DNA of 17,739 nucleotides, taken from contig DATBFX010000416.1 of the NCBI GenBank assembly GCA_036558305.1, positions 1 through 17,739 of the forward strand, given 5' to 3'. Shown here piece by piece: positions 1 through 7,790 of this stretch (positions are counted from its first letter, which is position 1; every line of letters begins with the position of its first letter). Source of the stretch: DATBFX01 sp036558305 (GTDB lineage: Bacteria; Chloroflexota; Chloroflexia; Thermomicrobiales; UBA6265). Below the pieces are notes generated by a model that did no database searches, was not told the DNA's origin, and saw only the letters and a program-made list of their open reading frames with translations. The position numbers and the translations under genes were made by a program.

Positions 1-1
1 G

Positions 2-2674
2 GTCGCCGCCGCGGTCGCCGCCCAGCGGGCGCTCGCCGCCGCGGCCTGGCCGGAGACCGGCCCCATCCGCGTCCGCATGGCCGTCCACCTCGGCGAGGCC
101 CGCCCGGAGGACGGCGACTACACCGCCCCCTGCCTCAACCGGCTGGCCCGGCTGCTGGCGGCCGGCCACGGCGGCCAGGTCCTCCTGACCGAGGCGGTCC
201 GGCGCCTGGTCGAGGGCCGCGTGCCGGAGGGGGTGACGCTCGTCGACCTCGGCCGCCACCGGCTGCGCGACCTGCTCGACCCCGAGCGGGTGGCCCAACT
301 GGCGATCGCGGGCTTGCCGGACACCTTCCCGCCGCTCCAGAGCCTCGAACGCCACCCGACGAACCTGCCGGTGCAGCCGACCGAGCTGATCGGCCGGGAC
401 GCCGACCTGGCCGACCTGAAGGCGCTGCTGGCCGACGCGGCGGTCCGCCTGGTCACCCTGACCGGCCCCGGCGGGGTCGGCAAGACGCGGTTGGCCCTCC
501 AGGCCGCGGCGGACCTGCTCGATGCGTTCGACGACGGCGCCTTCTTCGTCGACCTGGCCGCGGTGACCGAGCCCGCCCTCGTCCTGCCGGCGATCGCCCA
601 GGTCCTCGGCGTGCGGGAGGGCGGGGGGCAGTCGCTGGGCGAGGCCCTGGTCGGGTACCTGGCGGGGAAGCGGCTGCTGCTGGTGCTGGACAACTGCGAG
701 CAGGTGGTCGCCGCCGCGCCGGTCGTGGCCGAGCTCCTGGCCGCGAGCCCCGGCCTGCGGGTGCTGGCGACCAGCCGCGAACCGTTGCGGCTGCGGGGCG
801 AACGCGAGTTCGCCGTTGCTCCCCTGGCGACACCGCCGCTGCGGCGGCTGCCGCCGCTGGCCGACCTCGCCCGCATCCCCGCCGTCGAACTGTTCGTCCA
901 ACGGGCCGCCGCCGCAAAGCGCGGATTCCTCCTTACCGAGGACAACGCGCGGGCGGTGGCCGAGCTCTGCGCCCGCCTCGACGGGCTGCCGCTGGCGATC
1001 GAACTCGCCGCGGCGCGGACCAAACTCCTTTCGCCGGCCGCCCTCCTGGCACGGCTGGGCGACCGGCTCGCGCTGCTCAGCGGCGGTGCCCGCGACCTGC
1101 CGGCGCGGCAGCGGACGCTGCGGGTGGCGATCGCCTGGAGCCACGACCTCCTCGCGCCCGCGGAGCAGGCGCTCTTCCGCCGCCTCGGCGTCTGCGCCGG
1201 CGGCTTCTCCTTCGCCACCGCCGAGGCGGTCGCCGATCCCGGCGGCACGCTCGACCTCTTCGCGGGGGTCGCCTCCCTCGTCGACAAGAGCCTGCTGCGC
1301 CAGGAGGAGCAGCCGGACGGCGAACCGCGCTTCCGGTTCCTGGAGACGATCCGCGCCTACGCCCTCGAGCAGTTGGAGGTAAGCGGCGAGGCGACGACGA
1401 TCCGGAGCGCGCACGCCACGCACTTCCTGGGTTGGGCCGAGATGGCGGCGACCCGGTTGATCGGGTCGGGGCAAGCGATCTGGTTGGAGCGTCTCGAGTC
1501 CGAGCACGACAACTTCCGGACGATTCTTGCCTGGCTGTGTGCGGCGGACAACGTCGAGAAGGCACTGCGGCTCGCCACGGCACTCTCCGGTTTCTGGCTG
1601 ACGCGAGGCCACCTCGGCGAGGCCCGCGCCTGGCTGGAGCAGATCTTGGCGGATGCGGGCGCTGGGAAGCCCGCCGCGCGCGCCCTGGCCCTCAACGCGT
1701 TGGCCAACGTCGTGGCCGACCAGGGCGACTTCGCACGCGCCGAGGCCCTGTACCACGAGAGCCTGGCGATCCGCCGCACCCTCGGCGACCGCGCGGGCAT
1801 CGCCGATGTTCTGGGCAACCTGGGGCTCCTGGCCAGCGACCGAGCAGACCATGCCCGGGCCCGCGCCCTGCTTGAGGAGAGTCTGATCTTGCGCCGCGAC
1901 CTGCCCGACGAGCGCCGGCTCGCGTTGGCCCTCGCCACCCTGGGCGTGGCCACCTACCGCGACGGCGACCTCGACCGCGCGGCCGATCTCCTCAACCAGG
2001 CGCGAGTGCACTTCGCGACCCTCGGCGAACCGGAGCGCACGGGTTACGTACTGACGCAATTGGGGATCGTGGCTCGCCACCGAGGCGACCTGGCCGGAGC
2101 GGCGGCGTACCATCGGGAGGCCCTGACCCAATATCGCGCGGTTGGCGCCAAACGGGGCGTGGCGGGCTCGCTCAATAATCTCGCCATGGTGGCCCGCGAC
2201 CAGGACGAAACCGACCAGGCGGAGCGGCTGTACAAGGAGGCCCTGGAGGCGCAGCGCGAACTGGGCAGCAGCGCGGGCGCCGCCCGTGTCCTGCGCAACC
2301 TGGCCGACCTGGCCCGCGTGCGCGGTGACCACGCCCGGGCGGCCGCGCTCTACCGGGAGAGCCTTCGCGAGCGGTGGGCACTGGACGATCCGGCCACGAC
2401 CGCCGACGCGGTCGTCGGTCTTGCATCTGCCCTGACGGCGGGCGGAGACGCAACACGCGCCGCGCAGCTCCTCGGCAGTGCTGAGGCCCTGGCGGAACGG
2501 ATGAGCGGCGGACTTCGCCGGCCGCCGGCCTACGGGGACGTGCTGGCAGCGGCCCAGGCCGCAGTGGGAGCAGAAGCGTTTGCGGCGGCCTTCGCCTTGG
2601 GCCGGGCCACGCCGGAGGCGATCATCGCCGAAGCCATCGCGGCCGTGGATCAGCCCCCCGATCCGGTGCGCTGA
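2..2674 (+). CDS. Cyclase-homology / NB-ARC-type ATPase / TPR regulator (5' truncated)
   Basis: This is the C-terminal part of a large signalling protein; the reading frame is open to the window edge, so the ATG at 77 is internal and not the real start. The first 100 or so codons match the end of a class III adenylate/guanylate cyclase homology domain (phrases such as RVRMAVHLGEA and AARLLAAGHGGQVLL-like text, then LGRHRLRDL). A P-loop ATPase follows: Walker A GPGGVGKT at bases 464-487, Walker B LLLVLDN at about 674-694, and the ATSREPLRL sensor segment typical of NB-ARC/STAND proteins. From about 1660 to 2450 there are roughly six tetratricopeptide repeats of about 40 residues (for example GDFARAEALYHESLAIRR). 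The tail, with AQLLGSAEALAERMSG and ATPEAIIAEAI, resembles the end of LuxR-associated STAND regulators, but no C-terminal HTH follows before the stop. Such proteins are common in Chloroflexota and Actinobacteria; their ligands are mostly unknown. It is the only plus-strand gene in the left part and converges on the next gene. Confidence 0.9.
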   Translation, partial: VAAAVAAQRALAAAAWPETGPIRVRMAVHLGEARPEDGDYTAPCLNRLARLLAAGHGGQVLLTEAVRRLVEGRVPEGVTLVDLGRHRLRDLLDPERVAQLAIAGLPDTFPPLQSLERHPTNLPVQPTELIGRDADLADLKALLADAAVRLVTLTGPGGVGKTRLALQAAADLLDAFDDGAFFVDLAAVTEPALVLPAIAQVLGVREGGGQSLGEALVGYLAGKRLLLVLDNCEQVVAAAPVVAELLAASPGLRVLATSREPLRLRGEREFAVAPLATPPLRRLPPLADLARIPAVELFVQRAAAAKRGFLLTEDNARAVAELCARLDGLPLAIELAAARTKLLSPAALLARLGDRLALLSGGARDLPARQRTLRVAIAWSHDLLAPAEQALFRRLGVCAGGFSFATAEAVADPGGTLDLFAGVASLVDKSLLRQEEQPDGEPRFRFLETIRAYALEQLEVSGEATTIRSAHATHFLGWAEMAATRLIGSGQAIWLERLESEHDNFRTILAWLCAADNVEKALRLATALSGFWLTRGHLGEARAWLEQILADAGAGKPAARALALNALANVVADQGDFARAEALYHESLAIRRTLGDRAGIADVLGNLGLLASDRADHARARALLEESLILRRDLPDERRLALALATLGVATYRDGDLDRAADLLNQARVHFATLGEPERTGYVLTQLGIVARHRGDLAGAAAYHREALTQYRAVGAKRGVAGSLNNLAMVARDQDETDQAERLYKEALEAQRELGSSAGAARVLRNLADLARVRGDHARAAALYRESLRERWALDDPATTADAVVGLASALTAGGDATRAAQLLGSAEALAERMSGGLRRPPAYGDVLAAAQAAVGAEAFAAAFALGRATPEAIIAEAIAAVDQPPDPVR

Positions 2675-2708
2675 CGATCCCGAGCCGCCCCGTTTCCCCA
2701 TCCGCTCA

Positions 2709-2733
2709 CGCCACGTCAACCACAACCGTGGCG
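2709..2733 (+). terminator. Candidate 3' hairpin of the STAND regulator gene
   Basis: CGCCACG at 2709-2715 pairs perfectly with CGTGGCG at 2727-2733 across an 11-base loop, 35 bases after the stop codon. No T-run follows, so this is at best a weak or factor-assisted terminator or an RNA-end stabiliser. Confidence 0.3.
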
Positions 2734-2996
2734 GCACTCAATAGGTCGCTGGCGAGAGGACCCGCGCCCTCCACCATCCCACTCGGCAGACACGTCCGTC
2801 CCGTCCCGTCGCGGCCGGCTACCGCCCACACCGCAAACGATACGCCAGGGCGACACAGAGGGCACATCGGCGTTCGTCAAGACGCTGAGACCGCGTTCAG
2901 ATCAAACCGGCCGCTCCAACGACTTCGCCCGACAAAGGCAACGAGCGAAAATCATCAGCGTTACGTTGTCCAATCCATCCCGCACGCCTCAAATCT

Positions 2997-3016
2997 CGCT
3001 CCCGCGACAAGGAGCG
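2997..3016 (-). terminator. Candidate terminator after the membrane protein gene
   Basis: CGCTCC at 2997-3002 pairs with GGAGCG at 3011-3016 around an 8-base loop. Read on the minus strand it begins just after the TAG stop of the 3018-4073 gene and is followed by AGATTT. The T-tract is poor, so this is a weak call. Confidence 0.35.
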
Positions 3017-3017
3017 G

Positions 3018-4073
3018 CTAATGCTCAGAAAACGTGCCGCTAACAAGCAGGTCCATGCCCAGCCCTTCCTCTTCCACATTGAGGTCCAGGATGGGGTTAC
3101 CCGACGAAGTGGCGGGCGTCGCCACGGCGGTCCCCGATTTGCGGAGCACCGTAAAGTGCTCGTCGACGCTCGCCAAGAAGCCCCTGACGGCGTCGGCAAG
3201 GTCATACCGATCGCCCACGAACTCGACGACGCCGATGACTACCTCACCTGGATGCTTGGGCGTGAGGACGCGCGGTACGACGGCCGCCCCGCGCTCCTCC
3301 GCCACCCAGATCTTCTCCTCGTCGTAACCGAACCGGTCGACGACGAGATAGAAGCCGGTGTCGGGTGCCGACAACCTGAGGTCCTCGATGTCCTCGATCC
3401 GGATCTTCTCCGGGGGATTCACTTCATAAGAAAGCTGATAGGAGTCGCGCGGCAATCCGTCGATGGCGATTGCCTCGGTATGCAGATCGGCTGGGATGGC
3501 GACGGTGAACGGCAAGGGTGGTCGGTCGGGAGCGTACTTGCTCGCCAACCAGTTGCCTAGCCATTGCTCCGCGCCCTTGTCGGGGTTGGGATCGGTGACC
3601 AGGGTCTCGGGAATGTGGCTGGTGAAGCGGTGCGAAACGAGCGTCGGTCTCGTCCGCTCGCCCGACGCGACAACGATCTCTCCCGATTCGACCACGAGGC
3701 TCAATCCGTACGTGGGCCGATTTTGCAGCACGCTCACGATCGCGACGCCCACGATCAGGAGCAGCCCGAGGCCCGCCGCGACTTTCCGCACCACGCTCAA
3801 CGGATGCGCGGATTCCTCGCGTCGCCGCGAACGACCGCCAGTCGCCTTGTCTCCCCCGGCACCGGCTGGCGACTCGTTTTTCGGGGTCCTCGGCGGAACC
3901 ACGGCCGGCAGCAGCGCCAGGACCGCGCCGACCACACCGACGACGGTCGTCAGTGCCCCGAGCAGGCTGTCGATCCGAAAGGACTGCCAGGGCCCCGCCA
4001 CCAGACCGACGACGGTGGCCGACGGAACCGGAAAACCCGTTCCCCCGCTGACCGTGTTGAGGAAGCTGTCCAT
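3018..4073 (-). CDS. Two-helix membrane protein of unknown family
   Basis: A 351-residue protein that I do not recognise. Two hydrophobic segments are visible: residues about 37-62 (VVGVVGAVLALLPAVV and flanks) and about 94-114 (VAAGLGLLLIVGVAIVSVL). Between them is a basic, charged stretch (GGRSRRREES), which by the positive-inside rule should be cytoplasmic, placing the final 235 or so residues outside. That outer part is acidic, looks beta-rich, and shows no cysteine or clear catalytic motif. The ATG is preceded by a modest AGGCGGG ribosome site. The gene starts 43 bases after the stop of the solute-binding protein gene and reads the same way, so the two may be cotranscribed; the membrane protein could be a partner or sensor for that binding protein, but this is only inference from position. 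Confidence 0.75.
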   Translation of the reverse strand: MDSFLNTVSGGTGFPVPSATVVGLVAGPWQSFRIDSLLGALTTVVGVVGAVLALLPAVVPPRTPKNESPAGAGGDKATGGRSRRREESAHPLSVVRKVAAGLGLLLIVGVAIVSVLQNRPTYGLSLVVESGEIVVASGERTRPTLVSHRFTSHIPETLVTDPNPDKGAEQWLGNWLASKYAPDRPPLPFTVAIPADLHTEAIAIDGLPRDSYQLSYEVNPPEKIRIEDIEDLRLSAPDTGFYLVVDRFGYDEEKIWVAEERGAAVVPRVLTPKHPGEVVIGVVEFVGDRYDLADAVRGFLASVDEHFTVLRKSGTAVATPATSSGNPILDLNVEEEGLGMDLLVSGTFSEH

Positions 4074-4116
4074 CCCGCCTGACCTCGTGGTACCGGCGTC
4101 GCCCGTGGCCGGTTGG

Positions 4117-5403
4117 CTACGCGTTCGGCTGCGGCGCGGCGATCGATTCTTGCAGCTTGGCGGCGAAGTCGGTCGCGCTCAGCCCTCCCTCGAGCAACGG
4201 ACCCAGCAACGACTGAGCGCCCGCGAACGTATCGGCGGTTGCGGGGATGGCGTACCAGACGGGCAGGTCGGTTGCCCCTTGGCGAACTGCGACCACCATC
4301 GCGCTCAGCGGATCGGTGCTCGGTGTCGTCGTCGCATTGACCGGAAGTGCCAGATTGTCCGCCACGATTTGCTGGGCTTCCGGCTGGACCAGCCAGGCGA
4401 GCAGATCAATCGCTTCCTTGCGGTTGCGCGCAGCGGTCGCCGTGTAGAGCGCATCGACGCCGGTCACCGTTGCCGGCGGTCTGGTACCGTCTGGCGAGGG
4501 GAACGGCAGAAAGCCGAGATCGGAGTTGCCGCCGACCTGGGCGGGGTTGGACAGCCGGGTGTAATCCAGCGAACTACCAACGGTCATCGCCCCTAGGCCC
4601 TTGATGAACTGGAGGCGTGCGGTCGGAAAGTCCAGCTTCGCGAAGTCGGGGTTGAAGTAGGGGACCAGATCGACGAGCAACTGGGCCGCCCCGACGAGGT
4701 CACCATCGTCGAGCCGTCGATTCCCCTGGAGCAATTCGGGCCAACCATCGACGCCGAGGAGGGAGGACACCGCGAGGATGTAGGCGAAGTAGGGCACAGC
4801 ACCCTCGGCGGCAGGCATCAGGATCGGAGTCTGTTTGGCGTCCAGTAGCAGCTGGCACGCCACGAATAGGTCGTCCCACGATTTGGGGTCCGATGCGCCG
4901 ACGGCGGCGAACGCCGGCTTCCAATAGAAAATGCCCCATGTGTACGACGCCAGGGGCACGCCCCACAAGCCGCCGTCGAAGACCAACTGATCTCGCGCGG
5001 GCAGAATGATCTGATCGATCGAGACGGCCCCGGTGAGATCGAGGATGAGCTTATTCGCGGCGGCGTCGCGGATTTGCCGGCCTTCGAGGAACGCCACGAC
5101 GTCGTGGGGGTTGCCCGAGGCGAAGCCGGCCTCCTGTTCGGCCTGGAGGTCGCTGAACGCGGCCGGCTCGAAGTCGACCCCAACGCCGAACTTGTCCCGA
5201 AACGCGTCGAAGACAAGGTTCATCCCAGGGGCCCAGTCCGGGCGAGGGCCCAGAACGGTGATGGGGCTCTCCGCGTCGAACCGCGCCGCCGCCCGCGATT
5301 GCAACCCCCGACGCAAGGCCGCCCCGATGCCGAGCCCCGCAACGGTCCCCAGGAACCGCCGGCGAGTGATAACAGACGAAGAGGAGCGGTGCGGGTGAAT
5401 CAT
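4117..5403 (-). CDS. Tat-exported solute-binding protein, sugar (family 1) type
   Basis: A 428-residue extracellular solute-binding protein of the kind that feeds CUT1 sugar ABC importers. The N-terminus carries a twin-arginine signal (TRRRFLG at residues 13-19, then the hydrophobic stretch TVAGLGIGAAL). The mature part shows typical family text: LVFDAFRDKFGV near the start, DVVAFLEGRQI, GGLWGVPLASYTWGIFYWKPAF, the SWDDLF helix start, and a C-terminal EAIDLLAWLVQPEAQQIV. The frame is open to a GTG at 5415, but the AAGGAG ribosome site overlaps that codon, while the ATG at 5403 lies 11 bases after it, so I choose 5403. No permease or ATPase gene is adjacent, so it is an orphan binding protein that either serves a distant permease or acts with the membrane protein encoded downstream. 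The ligand is unknown. Confidence 0.85.
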   Translation of the reverse strand: MIHPHRSSSSVITRRRFLGTVAGLGIGAALRRGLQSRAAARFDAESPITVLGPRPDWAPGMNLVFDAFRDKFGVGVDFEPAAFSDLQAEQEAGFASGNPHDVVAFLEGRQIRDAAANKLILDLTGAVSIDQIILPARDQLVFDGGLWGVPLASYTWGIFYWKPAFAAVGASDPKSWDDLFVACQLLLDAKQTPILMPAAEGAVPYFAYILAVSSLLGVDGWPELLQGNRRLDDGDLVGAAQLLVDLVPYFNPDFAKLDFPTARLQFIKGLGAMTVGSSLDYTRLSNPAQVGGNSDLGFLPFPSPDGTRPPATVTGVDALYTATAARNRKEAIDLLAWLVQPEAQQIVADNLALPVNATTTPSTDPLSAMVVAVRQGATDLPVWYAIPATADTFAGAQSLLGPLLEGGLSATDFAAKLQESIAAPQPNA

Positions 5404-5831
5404 CTGGTTGAGCACTCCTTGCGCCGCGGTTGACCGTGTGGAGCACCCGGCTACGCCGTGCGCGTGACCAACAGAGCGGTCGATCGACGACAGGATTCGC
5501 GAGAAGACCGATCGGATCAGGCAATTACGAACCGGCGAGATCGCTGCTACCCGCAGTGAGCGACGCAGACCCCGCCTCGATCATGCGACGAAGCGACTGG
5601 GCGCCGCGCGTTGCGCAGTGCCACAGAGACGTGCGCGCCAATCATGCGCCAACGGTCGACAGTTCGCGTCGTACAAATGACGGACAAGTCGTGTCGATAT
5701 CACGCGGAGACCAGGTCGGGCGGTCGCTCTTCGCACGAGACCTTGCCGGTCCCGACGATCGTTGCCGTCTCGCTCAGGAAGTTGAGCGACCCCAGTCCGC
5801 GCTGGTCTCCGCGTGCCCGCTCTGCCCCTCG
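5404..5831. other. Gap between the orphan binding protein and the main operon
   Basis: This stretch of 428 bases holds no gene I can support. It must contain the promoter of the orphan binding protein gene, but I see no convincing -35/-10 pair there. Short self-complementary words TCGATCGA and CCGATCGG lie between about 5478 and 5516. The left-hand end of the main operon's transcript reaches into the part near 5831, where a large nested inverted repeat lies (5701-5815, listed separately). Confidence 0.55.
5701..5815 (-). repeat. 115-nt nested inverted repeat (long stem-loop) after the operon
   Basis: Three nested perfect pairings are visible: CACGCGGAGACCAG at 5701-5714 with its complement at 5802-5815 (14 bp), GGTCGCTC at 5722-5729 with GAGCGACC at 5784-5791 (8 bp), and CGAGAC at 5736-5741 with GTCTCG at 5767-5772 (6 bp). 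Together they could fold a long interrupted hairpin beginning 16 bases after the stop codon of the oxidoreductase gene. It could end or stabilise the operon transcript, be a small RNA, or be a remnant mobile repeat. There is no T-run beside the outer stem. Confidence 0.6.
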
Positions 5832-6920
5832 TCAGCCCAGGGACGGCACCGGAACGAGCCCGCCCCCCTGCTCCGCCGAGGCGAGGGCGCAAATGGCCGG
5901 CACGATCGAGGCGGCCGCCTCGGCCGGGCCGAGTGATGGCTCGCGATCGTCGAGGATCGCCGAGAGGAGGTCCGCCGCCTGCTCGTACTCCATCGTGCCG
6001 TGTCCGGCGCCCATCGCGATGCCTTGCCTCGCCAGTTGGGGGTTGGCGAAGTTTCCGAGCCGTACGGGAATCATGCGGTCGGTACCGCCGAGCCGTTCGT
6101 GAGCGTAGAGATTCGTCGTCTCCTCGCCCATCGGCCCCTGTTCCCGCGTCCGCTCGAAACTGCCGGCCGACCCGTAGACGGAGTAATAGAGACAATAGGG
6201 GCGCGCCATCCCGTATGAGACGGTCACCTTGGCGACGGCGCCGTTGTCGGCCTGGAAGAGTGCCGCCGTCGTGTGGAGGGTGCCCCACCGCGACCGTTGC
6301 GCGGCGTGAAACGCCTGGGCACCGACGAAGCGGACGCCCATCAACCAGCGAAGCGTGTCGATCGCGTGCGGCCCGCCCCCCAGCAGCGTCGTCTGCGGTT
6401 CTGCCAGGTCGACCCGCCAGTGGGCGTCGTCGCGCCGGCTCATCACGTCGCCCATGTTGTGCAGATACTCGCCCTCGCCGTAGAAGATCTCGCCGAGGGC
6501 ACCGTCGGCGATCAACCGCCGCGTGTCCTGGAGACAATGGGCGTAGCGCACCTGGTTGCCCATCTGGTACTTCAGCCCCGTCCGCCGCGTCAACTCGACG
6601 ATCCGCGCGCACTCGTCGATCGTCGTCGCCATCGGAATCTCGGAGAGGACGTGTTTGCCGGCTTCGAGCGCGGCGATGGCGTGGCGGCCGTGGCGGTGGT
6701 CCGGCGTGGCGACGACGACCAGATCCACCGCCGGGTCCGCGAGCAGTTCGTCGTACGTCGCGCAAACCCGCGGTCCTTCCAACTCTGTGGCGAACCGGTC
6801 GGCCAACTCCCGATCAAGGTCGCAAACGGCCACGACCCGGCTCGCCTCCAACAACTGGAAGGCCCGCGCGTGGGCACGCCCCTGACCCAGTCCGACGACC
6901 CCAACTCCGACCACACTCAC
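5832..6920 (-). CDS. Gfo/Idh/MocA-family sugar oxidoreductase
   Basis: A 362-residue NAD(P)-dependent oxidoreductase of the Gfo/Idh/MocA family, which oxidises or reduces sugars, inositols and their derivatives in the cytoplasm. The N-terminal Rossmann fold shows VVGVGVVGLGQGRAHA (nucleotide-binding glycine loop, residues about 3-18), then VVAVCDLD, and VDLVVVATPDHRHGRHAIAALEAG. The substrate domain has GGGPHAIDTLRWLMG (residues 181-195, with His185 and Asp188). The usual EKP motif reads EIP here (residues 94-96, in KHVLSEIPMA), so the commonly conserved lysine is missing; several family branches share this variation. The GTG start at 6920-6918 overlaps the TGA of the IclR gene as GTGA, indicating translational coupling. 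The frame stays open far upstream of this start, but that extension is a shadow of the IclR gene. This is the last gene of the carbohydrate operon. Confidence 0.9.
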   Translation of the reverse strand: MSVVGVGVVGLGQGRAHARAFQLLEASRVVAVCDLDRELADRFATELEGPRVCATYDELLADPAVDLVVVATPDHRHGRHAIAALEAGKHVLSEIPMATTIDECARIVELTRRTGLKYQMGNQVRYAHCLQDTRRLIADGALGEIFYGEGEYLHNMGDVMSRRDDAHWRVDLAEPQTTLLGGGPHAIDTLRWLMGVRFVGAQAFHAAQRSRWGTLHTTAALFQADNGAVAKVTVSYGMARPYCLYYSVYGSAGSFERTREQGPMGEETTNLYAHERLGGTDRMIPVRLGNFANPQLARQGIAMGAGHGTMEYEQAADLLSAILDDREPSLGPAEAAASIVPAICALASAEQGGGLVPVPSLG

Positions 6921-7714
6921 GCCGTCCCCCCGCGCCGCAAGGCGCCGCCGATCCGGGCGGAGATCGCCCGGCCGGCCTCTACGACTGCCGCGACGTACCG
7001 CGGCATCGCATCTTCGCCGAATTCCGCCTTGATCCCCGAGATGCTGACCGCCGCCACGGTCATCCCCGACCCGTCGACGATCGGGGCCGCCACGCAGCAG
7101 ACCCCGTCGTTCGACTCCTCGTCGTCGATCGCGTAGCCGTTGGCGCGGACGCGGTCGAGTTCCAAACGCAAGAGCCCCGGCTCCGTGATCGACCGCGGCG
7201 TTCGCCCCGAAAGGACCCGGCGGCCAAGGTGCGCGGTGAGCCGCTCCTCGGGCAATCCCGCCATCAGCACCTTCCCCAGCCCGGTGAAATGGGGATCCTC
7301 GCGCTTGCCGGTCGTTGCCCAGTACCGCACCGGTCGATCGGGCGCCTCGATCGCGAGGTGGACGAGTTCGCCGCGGTCGAGGATGCCGAGGTTGGCCGTC
7401 TGGCCGGTCGCCTCGGCCAAGCGCGCCATGATCGGCCGCGCTTCGGCCGCCAGCGACGTGCTCTGGATGTAGACGCACCCGACCTCGAACGCCCGCACCC
7501 CAATCCGAAAGCTTTCCGTCTCCGGAACCCGCTCCAGGTAGCCGCGCTCGACGAGGATCGCCACGAGCCGGACGACCGTCGACTTCGGCAGGTCCACGCG
7601 CTCGGCGAGCCTCGTCACCGACAACTCCGGCGTCGCCAAGCTGAACGCGTCGAGGATGTCGAGGGCCCGCTCCAGGGCCCGGACCTGATAGTTCGAGTTC
7701 GTCCTCGTGACCAT
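6917..7714 (-). CDS. IclR-family transcriptional regulator
   Basis: A 265-residue IclR-family regulator. The N-terminal winged helix spans about residues 8-70 (VRALERALDILDAF, then LSVTRLAERVDLPKSTVVRL as the HTH, and ERGYLERVPETESFRIG as the wing). The C-terminal GAF-like effector domain includes LGILDRGELVHLAIEA, FTGLGKVLMAGLPEE and GVCCVAAPIVDGSGMTVAAVSISG. Members bind small organic effectors such as sugar acids or aromatics and usually repress or activate a neighbouring catabolic operon. The ATG at 7714 is chosen; the frame extends to a TTG at 7771 but the extra residues are not family-like. The gene lies 76 bases after the deacetylase-like gene and overlaps the following oxidoreductase gene by 4 bases. 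Because it sits inside the operon, it probably controls its own expression through the palindrome at 14112-14134 (inference). Confidence 0.92.
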   Translation of the reverse strand: MVTRTNSNYQVRALERALDILDAFSLATPELSVTRLAERVDLPKSTVVRLVAILVERGYLERVPETESFRIGVRAFEVGCVYIQSTSLAAEARPIMARLAEATGQTANLGILDRGELVHLAIEAPDRPVRYWATTGKREDPHFTGLGKVLMAGLPEERLTAHLGRRVLSGRTPRSITEPGLLRLELDRVRANGYAIDDEESNDGVCCVAAPIVDGSGMTVAAVSISGIKAEFGEDAMPRYVAAVVEAGRAISARIGGALRRGGTA

Positions 7715-7790
7715 CGCTCGTCCGTCCCGGGCGGTTGGCCGCGTCCTCCCGTCGGCGTCGCTGGGAGCCAACCAAGGGTAGAGTTACCAC

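Larger units (their letters stand above)
2675..3017. other. Gap between convergent genes
   Basis: This stretch of 343 bases lies between the ends of two convergent genes. Apart from two short hairpins (2709-2733 and 2997-3016) I see no convincing gene, promoter or repeat. The small frames across it have arginine/proline/alanine-rich translations without family features. Confidence 0.6.

Noticed and set aside
77..79. ATG at 77 as the start of the STAND regulator
   Set aside because: The frame is open to the window edge and the upstream codons continue the cyclase homology domain, so the start lies outside.
118..1287. Long minus-strand frame opposite the STAND regulator
   Set aside because: Ser/Arg/Ala-rich shadow of a well-recognised plus-strand gene with Walker motifs.
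5430..5936. Small plus-strand frame in the gap right of the orphan binding protein
   Set aside because: No ribosome site, no recognisable features, and it runs into the end of the oxidoreductase gene and through the nested repeat.
6921..7790. Upstream extension of the oxidoreductase frame to 7790
   Set aside because: The extra 290 codons overlap the IclR gene in another frame and are Arg/Gly-rich; the family N-terminus begins at 6920 and overlaps the IclR stop.
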